Assembly (NCBI GenBank): GCA_029582165.1
Contig: CM055870.1
Coordinates: forward strand, 2,753,332 to 2,817,331
Direction: 5' to 3'
Source: Portulaca oleracea
Taxonomy: Eukaryota > Streptophyta > Magnoliopsida > Caryophyllales > Portulacaceae
Length of the DNA: 64,000 bases
Below are positions 12,701 to 22,659 of this stretch, piece after piece. Below the pieces are notes generated by a model. That model saw only the letters and a program-made list of their open reading frames with translations, had not been told where the DNA came from and did not search any database. Each line of letters starts with the position of its first letter. The stretch's first letter is position 1. A program made the position numbers and the translations under genes.

Positions 12701-15037
12701 CTATCCCTTTTCCCTCCATTGAATTACCTCTCTGGTATAATTTTCTATGAGTCCCACAAACAGTTGAAATGTCTTCACTGTTACATTCCCACACATCTCA
12801 CTCGTGTTATTTCAACTTAGACAAAATCCTCTGGTGAGGATGTGTTCACATGTTAGACTTGTCAATTGCTTAAGATTTTGCATTTGTTGTCGCAATCTCA
12901 AATGGGCAATTGTCCATAGCAAGGTGAACAGAAAAGCCCAAAACAAGAAACCTAACTGAAAAACACTCAGTTAACCTGTGAAGTATCAGCTGTCTATTTG
13001 AGAGCAACAAGCACACATAGGTGCTACTGTGCTAGATCTACAGCTCAAATGAAGAGTTTGAATAGAATTACATTACAAGGAAATGAGAACGTGGAAAATC
13101 CACAGAAGGGAAACAACCATCAAACAAAAACAAATGTGTACCTTGTTTCTCATTAGGTGATCTACAAAATGATCTCACAAGTTTCATAACATATAGTCCA
13201 TGCATTTTCTCATCTTCCACCTGAAAGCAACCACATTAACAATAAGAATTCTCAAGCAAAAGATTATCTAAATTCAAATCACAAGAGGCATATAGAAACT
13301 TGTAAACAACTCTCATAACCAAGCTCATTTCCCACGAATGAAACAACCCAAACAACAAGAGAAATGAACAGATCGACCGAAGTGGGTACTGGGATGCCCA
13401 AGATGCAAACAGCCTTAGTATCGTGGAAACACACAAGCTATTCTGGATAAAGCCAAAAAATGTGGCCAAGAACATAAGGGAAAACTTTAAACAGAACTAT
13501 CGAAACAGAAGTTATCATGTGTAGGGTTGACAACAGTATGAATCATTGAAAGCACCTGAAGTAAGGAAGAAATACCGGCATCCAGCTGAGTGAGATTAAC
13601 TAATAGCATAACCAGCAACTGAGTGATGGCTGACTCCGGCTTATATAAAAGATCCATGGCAGTCTTAACCATTCCCAACGATATCATTTTCCCAGCAAGA
13701 TCTGAGTTTTGAGATAAATTTACAAGTGACTCTGCTGCAGGCTCAGATACTTCCTGCAATTATACGAATGATTAGCTGACACAGGCAATCATATGGCAAA
13801 GCAGCCTCTAACAAGTTAGCAAAACCAATGTTTACTTGAACTGCAGTTAATTACACTATTGAATTACTACATCGAAAGCCAAAACCAATAATCCGAAATC
13901 CCACCAGGCAAGGTATGGGCTGGATGTAGCAGCATTATGCCGTTACCTCTAAATTTTACAATTTAGAGAGACTGTCCAATCGACCCGAGACCTAGAAATC
14001 GTTCAGTATCTACTACTCCATGGAAAAGAAGTAGATGAGGTTCAATGAGACATTTTACTTTAGTACGTTACAATCTAAGTTGAAAAAACAAATCTTTTCC
14101 AAGTTTCCAGATTATGGATGGAAATTTAGCAATGAGCCAAATGCAAATAACCTAATCCTGTGTCAAACCTTTTGAGGAAATGCTAGTTATTTAGCTTAAG
14201 CAACATAACTCAAATATATCCTACAAACATGTATACCATGTTTCACCATTGTCTTTCACCTGTTTTCCTTTTCCCTTCTTTTTTTTTTTTTTTTTTTGTA
14301 ATTTCAGCACTTTTGTCGTTCAATATTTTCGCCTCTCACCATTGTCTATTCTTCTGCAATTGGGTATATTGATATCCTAACAATTCTTGGTCACCCAATA
14401 CACTACAACAATTGTCAAGAACAATAAATAACAACAGTATCATTGTTACCATCATCTTCTCAATTATTTTTCCCACTGAAAGAAATTTCCAAATGATTGA
14501 ACATTTCACAGTCACTAACACCACCTATTTCTCAAAATCCAGGAATCAAATTCTCCAAGCAGACAAAGCGAATTAGGTAATAACCCCAACATAGATATGC
14601 AATAAAACCCAGGAACAATAGGTTTAAGAGACGGACAACAATAAGCTGCAAGTAAAAAATGAAGGATGAGGTTGGAAATCACCTTGGGATCGCCCAAAAG
14701 ATGAGAGAGTTTCGGGAGTAAAACGCTGGAATAATTGGCGAGTGATTGCAAACCGTCCTCAGATCCTGTCAACCCCCGAACGATGTCCACAGCTGCCCTC
14801 TTCACCTGAATTTCATCAGAATCAATTCGCAAATCAGACACACACAATCAATTGACGATTGCAAAGTTCACAAAGAAGGTGTCTAGACTGTATGTTATAG
14901 AGGGGCTTAAACCTTTCATTCTAATATAGGGTTTATAGCAATAGAAACAGGGGAAACAGAGAGATAGGGTTTGAAGAACTCACTGGAGGAGAAGGAGATG
15001 AGAGAAAGTCGACCAATTCTTCCAACTCCGTCGCCAT
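9703..15037 (-). CDS. HGH1: HGH1 homolog, armadillo-repeat co-chaperone
   Basis: Nine exons in phase on the minus strand: 15037-14984, 14805-14683, 13753-13556, 13220-13142, 12375-12230, 11757-11644, 10872-10741, 9939-9826 and 9729-9703, giving 328 aa. All introns obey GT..AG. The protein matches the HGH1/FAM203 family (DUF383 then DUF384). Landmarks are MATELEELVDFLSSPSPP, DIVRGLTGSEDGLQSL, SLVNLSQNSDLAGKM, LLVMLLVNLTQLD, ILVNVSKTEAGRKFLLDPKR, VAGTIRNCCFDAE, SEFLWPALLLPVAG and RILQVGYEDEEDPKVMEAYE. In yeast and human, HGH1 works with the TRiC chaperonin to fold translation elongation factor 2; the same role here is inferred. Length agrees with plant relatives (about 330-340 aa). Intron 6 holds a MITE. 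The promoter module upstream is duplicated 12 kb away. Confidence 0.92.
11330..11503. repeat. MITE in HGH1 intron 6
   Basis: Terminal inverted repeats GTTGGGCAAAATA match 13 of 13, with weaker pairing continuing inward (GTGTATACTAGG against GTGTATATTAGG). Length 174 bp, non-coding, with no obvious target duplication. Confidence 0.65.
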
Positions 15038-15320
15038 TGATGCCCCTGCAAAGCTCGCCGGAGAGAAGAGTCCAGAAGAGCAAGAGCTCGAGAGACAAAG
15101 AAAGTGAGATTTTTCCGACCCGGAATGCAAATGGGTCAGGGTTTTCTCAAGGGTGCGTTTGGTTGGTTATCTGGGGAGTTATTTTGTTGGGAGGAGAGAG
15201 AAACGCAAGTACCGCGAAATTGAAGAGGGGGTGAAAGAAACTCTAACCGAGATCTCGTGTGTGTTGGGCCGAGCCTGCGCTGATGCATTGACGATGGAAA
15301 TATTGGGAGGGAGTTCGAGG

Positions 15321-15364
15321 GTATATATAATGGGCCGTCTTAATTGTGTTGGGTATTAGGGTTT
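15321..15364 (-). promoter_or_regulatory. HGH1 core promoter: TATA, site II and telo-box motifs
   Basis: Read toward HGH1, the order is AAACCCTAA (telo-box, complement at 15356-15364), GGCCCA (site II/TCP-type, 15331-15336) and TTATATATAC (15321-15330), about 285 bp before the ATG. This combination is typical of plant translation-related genes. The same block recurs at 27431-27478. Confidence 0.6.
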
Positions 15365-15483
15365 GAAATGGGAAGACTTGAGACGCGTTTACATTGTGGG
15401 TTGGGCTTCGTGGGCTTTGTGCTCCAACATTTTCTATTTTTGGGTTATTGAGCCAAGGGATAACTCATAGAGTAAGGCCGTAA

Positions 15484-15701
15484 GGGTGTATCAAATTCAT
15501 CGACAAAAAATAATTTGATAAAAGTTAAATTTTTGTAATTTTTGGTAATTTTTGGTAAATTGTGATAAGTTTTGGAAAATTTACATTAATATATCCATTT
15601 CTTTTGTTTTTGAACTTTAATAATTTTTGAAAATTTTGGTAAATTTAGACAAAAATTGGTAAATTTTAGTAACTGAAGTTACCCATTAATTGGACAGACC
15701 C
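15484..15701. repeat. Degenerate GGTAA-rich MITE
   Basis: Left end AGGGTGTATCAAATTCAT and right end, read in complement, AGGGTCTGTCCAATTAATGG are imperfect inverted repeats. The interior is rich in TTGGTAATTTTTGGTAAA. It resembles the better-preserved element at 17928. Lies about 120 bp upstream of the HGH1 promoter block. Confidence 0.45.
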
Positions 15702-16411
15702 TAAATGTTACCTATTAATTTGAAAGACCCTAAATGGACAGGTTTCAATCTAAATTTTTTTATGTTTTTGTTTGTATTATGGGGGGCTTTGCGATAGCAT
15801 CCAACAACATTAAAAAAATTAAAATTGATAATTCTCACAAATTGAAACATCATAGTATTGGTTGAAACTTTATAGATCTCTAAAGGTAAAGTGTATCGCA
15901 TAGAGATCAGACCAGCAATGTCATATGGTTTAAAGTGTTGAACTACAAAAATGTCGCATAGACAAATTCATAACAACAACAAAATACAAAATAATGTCTT
16001 TCACACCCTAGATTCCATGCAGGTTCGACCCTAATCTTTTTTCTTTTCCTTTGATAACATTCAAACCCTAATCAACATGAAACTGAAACAAGCCCATAAA
16101 CAAATTTCCCAATATAATTATCAAAAAACTTTGCAAATAACATACATTCATCCATAATTTTAGCCACAAAATGCAAACCTAAACCCTAACTTCCCCATGT
16201 TTTAGAAAATCCCTAAAATTTAAGAATTAAATGACAGTACCTATTAGAAGGAGAGCTGACAACATAGGATTACAACTTACTTACCTGGAGGCTGGAGATG
16301 AAGTTTGAGTCGTGCTGTGTTATGTCGAGGATGGCAAAACACCTGAGACAATAAGCCGTCAACATTAAACACAAAGTTATATCGACAAATAAACACATGA
16401 AAAAAAAACAA
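15702..16411. other. Intergenic, with one exon-like segment
   Basis: Mostly AT-rich and featureless. On the minus strand 16342-16285 is a 58-bp segment with a strong acceptor (TTATTGTCTCAG) and a perfect donor (CAG/GTAAGTAAG). One frame encodes CFAILDITQHDSNFISSLQ. No neighbouring exon could be joined to it with confidence. Confidence 0.25.
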
Positions 16412-16485
16412 TAGCCCATGCAGGTCTCAAACCTGCGACCTTGGCGTTATTAGCACCACGCTCTAACCAACTGAGCTAATGGGCC
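16412..16485 (-). tRNA. tRNA-Ile (AAT)
   Basis: 74 nt including the discriminator A. All four arms fold: acceptor GGCCCAT/ATGGGCT (first pair G-U), D-stem GCTC/GAGC, anticodon stem TGGTG/CGCCA with one G-U pair, and T-stem GCAGG/CCTGC. Anticodon loop CTAATAA gives anticodon AAT (read as IAU). A run of nine T lies a few bases downstream as a Pol III terminator. Confidence 0.96.
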
Positions 16486-17076
16486 AGTTGATGTTATATA
16501 TAGATTATTAAGAGTAATCAAGGTTCAAGTCCTTTGAGAGCCTATCGACATCAGAGAACCCCTCAACCCCATCTGCTTCCATCGTCATTAAACCATCTAC
16601 ACAAACTTGGAAAACGAAGAAGATGGAACTACTATTCCAGCCATGAGAAGTGCCAAGTTCAAAGCCAAAAAAAATGATATTACAACAACAAACCGATAAA
16701 GAATTCTTCCTTTCTTGCCAGAAACAGCGATATTAACGAAAGGGTAATTTCATGTAGAAAGCCAGTTAGAAGTATACCTTATTAGCACCGAAAGATTACT
16801 TTCTTAGTTTCTTTCATAATAGCATCAGGCATTCATAGTGCCTCTTTTGACTTGGTTCATCACGAGTTCACGACAGAGTATCATGAGGTCATAAATCACA
16901 CTCGAAAACTATGGCAGTAGCAGCATTAGTTCACAATAAATGGGTTTTTTTTACTTTCTTTACTCTGTATCTGAACATGCATATACTGCATTGTTGTTAA
17001 ATCCATGATTCCTACTACATGGAAATGTACCTAAAATAACTGTAAATATAAGCATGCTATATCAATAAAACAATAA

Positions 17077-17150
17077 GCTGGAATAGCTCAGTTGGTTAGA
17101 GTGTGTGGCTGTTAACCACAAGGTCATAGGTTCAAGCCCTCCTTCTAGCG
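17077..17150 (+). tRNA. tRNA-Asn (GTT), degenerate copy 1
   Basis: 74 nt, aligned base for base with the intact copy at 20123. Differences: the D-stem 3' strand reads GAGT instead of GAGC, and the T-stem 5' strand reads ATAGG instead of GGAGG while the other strand stays CCTCC, so two of five T-stem pairs are lost. Anticodon loop CTGTTAA is intact. A T7 run follows within about 15 bases. Probably a tRNA pseudogene, though transcription is possible. Confidence 0.75.
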
Positions 17151-17513
17151 TTGATTAATTTTTTTAACGACCTCACGTTTATCTAGTCTGCAATACAGTT
17201 CAGAGAGTTTAGTTCCAATACATTTTCCCTCTATCATTTGAACCAGATAGTGATTTGTTTCCAGTTATCAACTCTTTGGACAAGATTACAGACTCTCAGA
17301 CATAACTTTAGAAGTAGAAAGCCAAGTCTACAATCTAGATATATCCTGCTAAACCTAGGCATACAACTGTCTAGGAAATGTCGCCGAACCCAAGTAACAT
17401 AGTTTCACATTCAGATGGACGTAGTGTGTTGGCTTAACAGTAAAAAATGCATTCTGCAACAGCCTACGCATGAGCCGTGGTTAAGATAGTTTTCCTGCCC
17501 AGATGTGCACAGT

Positions 17514-17561
17514 TTACCACATCGATGAAACTAAAATAGGGTTGTGAAAGCAGCGCATAAA
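17514..17561 (+). promoter_or_regulatory. U1-1 snRNA promoter (USE and TATA)
   Basis: TTACCACATCG at 17514-17524 matches the plant USE (RTCCCACATCG) at 9 of 11 positions, about 63-73 bases before the U1 start. CATAAA at 17556-17561 sits near -30. USE-to-TATA spacing of about 32 bp is the Pol II arrangement. Confidence 0.7.
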
Positions 17562-17586
17562 GCACAGATATGGGAAGCGAAAAAAC

Positions 17587-17747
17587 TTACTTACCTGGAT
17601 GGGGTCAATGGGTGATCAAAAAGGCTCATGGCCTAAGTAGGTGGCTTCCATTGCACTTGGGAGGTGCGCTTGTCTAACGTCTCCCCATAGTGGGAAAGCG
17701 TACGTCATAATTTGTGGTAGTGGGGGCCTGCGTTCGCGCGGCCCTTG
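17587..17747 (+). ncRNA. U1: U1 spliceosomal snRNA, copy 1
   Basis: About 161 nt. It contains the 5'-splice-site recognition element ACTTACCTGG near its 5' end, the stem-loop I segment GATCA..GGCTCATGGCC, stem-loop II with CATTGCACTTGGGAGGTG, the Sm-type site ATAATTTGTGG, and the 3' stem-loop GGGGGCCTGCGTTCGCGCGG. Relative to copy 2, the first base is T rather than A, AAAAAGG replaces ACAAGG in the loop region, and the 3' end reads CCCTTG instead of CCCCTG. The downstream 3' box is imperfect (AGTTACAA). Tail-to-tail with U2-1. Functional status uncertain. Confidence 0.9.
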
Positions 17748-17927
17748 TCTAAATACTAGTTACAACCTTCTGATTTTTCTGAAATTGCTGTCCCTGAACT
17801 GTGTTCTGTAATCTGCTATCAGTGAGACAAAATGCAGCCACAAACTCCTACAAACCAGAAAATGCAGCCACAAATCAGGATTTCATAGTTTATCCTGTCA
17901 ATTACAGACTTCAGTTTCTTAGTTTAT

Positions 17928-18099
17928 CCTGTCAAATTCATGGGTAAGTTTAACTTACCAAAATTTACCAGTTTTTACCAAAATTTACTGAAGTTAAAAA
18001 AACAAAAAAAAATTAATTTTGACATATCTACGTAAACTTGTCAAAAGTTACCAAAATTTAACTTTTACCCAACTATTTTTTACCCATGAATTTGACAGG
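17928..18099. repeat. MITE between U1-1 and U2-1
   Basis: 172 bp with about 20-bp near-perfect terminal inverted repeats: CCTGTCAAATTCATGGGTAA at the left and its complement at the right. The interior has repeated TTACCAAAATTTACC motifs. A 15-base copy of the left flank (AGTTTATCCTGTCAA) is also present 34 bases upstream. Confidence 0.8.
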
Positions 18100-18581
18100 G
18101 AAGGTAAAATAATTAAGGCATTTTCAAAGTACTCAACAACTTCAGCTCCTGAATGGAATGAAAGGAAATCATGAATGCTTAGGAGTTGCTTAATCTTGTA
18201 CAGTTAACATCAGACTTTGGCAAAAAAAAAATAATAATAATTTTGGTACCTGAAAGAGACATTACTGCCTTGAGTTTTTCCAAATATACCAGGTAAATCT
18301 TCATTGTTTCTATTCCAAACCAGGACAATTGTATGACAATGAATTAGTACAATATTAACACTTAAAATCCCTTGAGTTTCTATTAACTGTTTCTGTAAAA
18401 GATCAGGTAAAACAGCAAACACTCACAACGCCTCAAGCTATGATTCTTGATTGTCATTTGGTGGGCTGTTCAGTTCTAACAAAATAGCACAATAGACTGA
18501 GAATGCAAGTTATTTATCATGTACCAAAGAACCTCAACAAATTAAACAATTTAACTACACCAACATTTTAATATGATTTGG

Positions 18582-18777
18582 TGGGGTGCGCCCGGCCCAT
18601 GCTGTAGTGCAACACATAGGCGACGCTCGAGGATCCCAATAGCAAGCTACTGTGGTGGATCCTCCCCCTTAAAAAAATAATTTAATATCATTGTGGGTCA
18701 ATGACCCACGTATCAGATATTAAACTGATAAGAACAGATACTACACTTGATCTTAGCCAAAAGGCCGAGAAAGGTAT
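18582..18777 (-). ncRNA. U2: U2 spliceosomal snRNA, copy 1
   Basis: 196 nt read from 18777 downward. Begins ATACCTTTCTCGGCC. It carries the branch-site recognition element GTGTAGTATCTG, the complementary strands of stem-loop IIa (ATCAG..CTGAT), a full stem-loop IIb (GTGGGTCATTGACCCAC), an Sm-type ATTTTTTT, and 3' stem-loops ending GCACCCCA. Length equals the usual plant U2. The loop of the 3' hairpin differs slightly from copy 3 (AATAGC for AGTAGC). Confidence 0.95.
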
Positions 18778-18804
18778 GCTTTGTTCAACTTCATCCGCAT
18801 CTTC

Positions 18805-18851
18805 TTATTTCCTCCTTGTTTTGTCAAGGAGTTTCGCCAATCGGTGTGGGA
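18805..18851 (-). promoter_or_regulatory. U2-1 snRNA promoter (USE and TATA)
   Basis: The complement of 18842-18851 reads TCCCACACCG, matching the USE core with one change, 65-74 bases upstream of the start. The complement of 18805-18810 is AAATAA at -28 to -33. Spacing is the Pol II type. Confidence 0.75.
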
Positions 18852-19569
18852 GATGGAATCGATATTCAATTCAGCACAGTTGACCAGCAGAAACTTGGAA
18901 TATTCGATAGCTTTCGTGAAGAAATATCCTGCAAATGGAAACAAGAACAGGCACAAATAGAAAATGTTTGCTACCTAACCAGACTGATCAATCAACCTGT
19001 AGAAACAGAACAAGCAGACAGGATGCATTTCAACTGTAGCAGTAATCTCTGTTGGATTTCCTCAGTCATTCCATTTTGTATTATGAAAACGTAGAAAAGT
19101 TAGATAACATGTGGAGAAGCAACGTATATTATGCTGTATTGTATCAAACTGCAGTGGAAGGCTACTATGATTCAAAAACACACATAGAAAGAGGGCTTTA
19201 TGTTCATATAAACAATGAACTACGAAACTACAATACAAGTGATGTTTACAATAAGTTAAAACGACTGACTGTAACAGAACTGAAGCTAAACATCATTAGT
19301 AAGCCAGCAACTCTGGAAATCAAGGCTAGGTCTCCAAATTACACAGACAAAATTTAATTTCTAATAAAGCTACATGCTATACTCTTCTATTAAAGATTAA
19401 TGACTTTCGCAATCTATTAAAGATTAACTTTCACAGGCCATCGTCATTAGCTCCTAATGGCCAGTAAATAGGCCTCCATAGTTGGCTCCTATTCATTTTA
19501 ATAAAGGTAACTCTTCAACAAAGCTTAGTTTAGTTTCCCTTATCTAGGTTTTATTTGGCGGCCCCAAAT

Positions 19570-19762
19570 ACTAAGAATCTGTAAATTTCATGGGTAATTT
19601 ATAGGTAAATTAGAATTACCCAAATTTCCCCCAATTTCCCCAAATTTACCTAAACTTATAGTTATCACAATTTTTTGCAATTTACCTATACATACCCAAA
19701 CCTACCATAATTTACCCAAAATTAACTTTACCTTACCTTAACTTCCCATTCAATTTTACGCA
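19570..19762. repeat. GGTAA-rich MITE insertion with a paralogous empty site
   Basis: About 190 bp of GGTAA/TTACC-rich DNA lies between CCAAATACTAAG and CAATAAGTACAACTGCAC. The matching place in unit C (about 26155-26180) reads ATACTAAGCAATGAGTACAA with nothing in between. Ends are imperfect inverted repeats (GTAAATTTCATGGGTAA against GTAAAATTGAATGGGAA). Inserted after the A/C duplication. Confidence 0.65.
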
Positions 19763-20122
19763 ATAAGTACAACTGCACAAATTACAGGAAAAGTCATAAC
19801 ATCCACGAGTGACTTCCCAAAGTCTAAAGTGTACCTCATTAGCATCCAAAGACCACTTTCTTAGTTTCTTTCATAATAGCATCACGCATTCAGAGTGGCT
19901 CTTTGATCTGCTTCATGGTTAGCACGACAGAATATTATGAGATCGTAAATCCTGCTCAACAACAATGGCAGCAGCATTAGTTCGCAGTAAATGGGATTTT
20001 AACTCTGTATCTGAACATGCATACTGCATTATTGTCAAATACTTAAATCCATGATTCCCTCTACAAGGAAATGTAACTAAATTAACTGTAAATACAAGAA
20101 TACTCTGAGTGGAATGTAACAA

Positions 20123-20139
20123 GCTGGAATAGCTCAGTT

Positions 20140-20172
<33 letters not shown>

Positions 20173-20196
20173 GAGGTTCAAGCCCTCCTTCTAGCG
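20123..20196 (+). tRNA. tRNA-Asn (GTT), intact copy 2
   Basis: 74 nt that folds fully: acceptor GCTGGAA/TTCTAGC with G-U, D-stem GCTC/GAGC, anticodon loop CTGTTAA, T-stem GGAGG/CCTCC. It matches the remembered plant tRNA-Asn. A T6 run follows about 8 bases downstream. Confidence 0.96.
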
Positions 20197-20765
20197 TTGA
20201 CGACTTTTTTGGTGGCATGTAGATCATCGGCAATTTTTTTTTAAAAAAAAAATAGCATTAAAATGCCTACTACTCAATTGGTGACTAGGGACAAGTACAA
20301 CTAGTTACAGCCAAGACAGTGCTTAATTCCAATATATTTCTCTCTATCAGTTGAACCAAATAGTGAAAGCACTGTGCTATCAACCAAAACCAGCATACAA
20401 GACAGAAGCATGCAGCTCCCTGGGGTAGTGTTTCTAGTCTAGTAAGCTTTTTCATGATCTCTGCACGGATGAAGTGTCTTACTGTCATGAACATAATCGA
20501 AACAAAATACACAATGCAAGAAGCAAATTCATCCTTGGAAGTGAAAAGTTTGAAATGTAAACAGAGGTTCATAACCAATTCAAACAGTGGAATGGGCTGC
20601 CACAAATCAAAAATAGGATTGCTCATGGATTTTTTAACCACAACCGTTACAGATACCGAAAAATAGTAAGGCAAGAATCAACTAACATCAAAATTCATAA
20701 AATGTTTAGGAAAACAAGTAGAAGAAAAAGTATGGCTGACAGCTGCTATGTGAGTAGGAAAAACA

Positions 20766-20866
20766 ATACTTATCTGGACAGGCTCCATGGCCGATCAAGT
20801 AAGATTCATGGCCTAAAAGTAGGTGTTCTCCACTGCACTTAGGACAGGGTCCATGGCCGATCAAGT
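20766..20866 (+). pseudogene. U1 snRNA pseudogene (5' half, rearranged)
   Basis: Starts ATACTTATCTGGACA, i.e. a U1 5' end in which ACTTACCTGG has become ACTTATCTGG. Scattered U1 blocks follow: GATCAAGTAAG, TTCATGGCCTA, AGTAGGTG and CACTGCACTTAGGA. A 23-bp segment with core CTCCATGGCCGATCAAGT (20778-20800) recurs at 20844-20866 with one mismatch. The Sm site and 3' stem-loop are missing. No recognisable USE. A dead copy. Confidence 0.8.
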
Positions 20867-21189
20867 CATAAAAATGCCAATAGTCTGTAGATTCTTAGTG
20901 ATATCAATAGATACACGTATAGAAAGGAACCACAAGAAGCACTAAGTTGACAGCACTATCTCCTCTAAGGGCCTATCAATGCATAACTAGTCATCAACAT
21001 GGTCCTAGGGGAGTCCGATATAGTTCAAACAGAAATTTATCAGATGTCTCTAAATTGGCGTTAGGGTTGCTTTGCAATCCTCAGTCTCATTAAACAGATT
21101 CATTTAATTTACAAATCATATGCAATAGCAGTTAGCTTGATTAGATAAGACATCACGACACTATGAAAGTTCAGAGATGCCATCAAGAT

Positions 21190-21370
21190 TCACCTACCAA
21201 ACTAGTCACAATTTGCCAAGGTTAATTAGCTTTAGCTACTGCAGAGGAACTACGATGCAATGTACCAATGGCTTCTTCTGACATGAATCCGTTGTGTCAC
21301 CAACTTTTTCCAGCGTCAATTAGCGAAAGTGTAGAAGATGTCAAGATCAAGACTCATCAAGTGCTTATTC
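21190..21370 (+). repeat. Unit-B copy of a repeated, possibly once-coding segment
   Basis: Homologous to 23225-23410 and partly to 23050-23120. In units B and C a shared frame survives over about 40 codons (ATAEEL..VPMxSSDMN..CxQLxP..EDVKI), but a one-base indel breaks it upstream in unit B. No family recognised. Confidence 0.4.
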
Positions 21371-21789
21371 ACCTTTTCAAGATCGCGTCTCACAAAAGTA
21401 AAACCTTCACATTGATTCCATATTTATATTTATTTATGTCCCTTACACCCTTCACTTGAGCATCATGTTCACATGTCAGGTAACCAAGACTCGGACAAGT
21501 TTACAGATGCTTGGACATAATTTTATAAGTAAAAAGCCAAGTTTGGAACCTAGGTATATGCCCGGCTGAACCTAGATATACAACCATCAAGGAAATGTAG
21601 TTGAACCCAAGTAGCATAGTTTCACATTCAGATGGACTCGATGTGTTGGTTTAACAATTAAGATGCTTCAATGGCTAGGTTGGCCATCTGAAGCTTAACA
21701 CTTAGACAGCTAATAGTAAAGAATGCATTATGGAACAGCCTGCTCAAGAGTTGTGGTTAAAATAGTTTTCCTGCCCAAATGTGCACCGT

Positions 21790-21839
21790 TTACCGCATCG
21801 ACAAAACCAAGATAGGGGTTGTGAAACAAGCACATAAAA
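21790..21839 (+). promoter_or_regulatory. U1-2 snRNA promoter (USE and TATA)
   Basis: TTACCGCATCG at 21790-21800 is a USE-like element about 64-74 bases upstream of the start. CATAAAAG at 21832-21839 is the TATA box near -30. The spacing is the Pol II type. Confidence 0.7.
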
Positions 21840-21863
21840 GAAAGAAATGGGAAGCAAAGAAAC

Positions 21864-22024
21864 ATACTTACCTGGACTGGGTCAATGGGTGATCAACAAG
21901 GCTCATGGTCTAGGTCGGTGACCTCCATTGCACTTGGGAGGTGTGCCTGTCTAACGTCTCCCCAAAGTGGGAGAACGTACGTCATAATTTGTGGTAGTGG
22001 GGGCCTGCGTCCGCGCGGCCCCTG
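21864..22024 (+). ncRNA. U1: U1 spliceosomal snRNA, copy 2 (best-preserved)
   Basis: 161 nt beginning with the canonical ATACTTACCTGG. Stem-loop I (GGGTGATCA..GGCTCATGGTC), stem-loop II (TCCATTGCACTTGGGAGG), Sm-type ATAATTTGTGG and the 3' hairpin GGGGGCC..GGCCCC are all present. A perfect plant 3' box follows. Relative to other copies, GGCCTA is GGTCTA in stem-loop I, and the terminal loop is TCCGCG. Faces U2-2 tail-to-tail, with about 635 bp between the 3' ends. The most likely functional U1 in the array. Confidence 0.94.
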
Positions 22025-22028
22025 TCTA

Positions 22029-22041
22029 CATCATAGTTCAA
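22029..22041 (+). terminator. U1-2 snRNA 3' box
   Basis: CATCATAGTTCAA fits the plant snRNA 3'-end formation signal CA(N3-10)AGTNNAA exactly and lies a few bases after the mature U1 end. Copies 1 and 3 have imperfect versions. Confidence 0.65.
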
Positions 22042-22659
22042 CCTTCCTATTTGCAATTTTCTGCGCTTCTGATTTCCCATTGTTGTCCCTGAAATGTTCA
22101 GGCATCTGGGAGACAAAATGCAGCCACAAACTCCGACAGACCAGAAAATGCAGCCACAAACTGTTAATGATTAACGTAGTTTCTTTCATGGCATTTCACA
22201 TCTCAAAACAAGGTCAAAAATAAGGTGTTTTCAATGTATTCAGCAACTGCAGTTGCGAAATTGAATGAAAGAAAATCATGAATATTAACAGACTATGGCA
22301 AAAAACAATGGTGGAAGTGTGGAACAGTCTGGGGCGTAAAAGAGACACTGCCGACTTGAGTTGTGCTCCAAATACCCGGTAACCCTTCATTATTTATATA
22401 TGACAAGGGTACATTATTTAACAATTAAATCGCTTGAGTTTTTTTTTTTAAACCATTGCTGTAAAGATAAGGTAAAACAGCTAAACACTCAGATGCCTCA
22501 AGCCATGAGTGATCACCCTTTCACTCACTAGAACAATTTAATATGATTTGGTGGGCTATTGAGGTTTAATATAGTAAGACTGAGAATTAATTCAACATGT
22601 ACCATAAAACCTCACACAAATCAAATGATTAACTACGCGAACATTTTAATATGATTTGG

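Noticed and set aside
16278..16290. ACTTACCTGGAG, like a U1 5' end
   Set aside because: It is the complement of a perfect 5' splice site (CTCCAG/GTAAGT), which naturally resembles U1; none of the later U1 elements follow.
16745..16830. Possible 25-bp exon (SNLSVLI frame) joining in phase to 16342
   Set aside because: The frame opens only 5 bases after a stop and the acceptor is weak; the same segment in unit B also lacks support.
19919..20233. Minus-strand frame reading EGGLEPPTLWLTATRSNQLS
   Set aside because: It is the antisense translation of the tRNA-Asn gene at 20123-20196.
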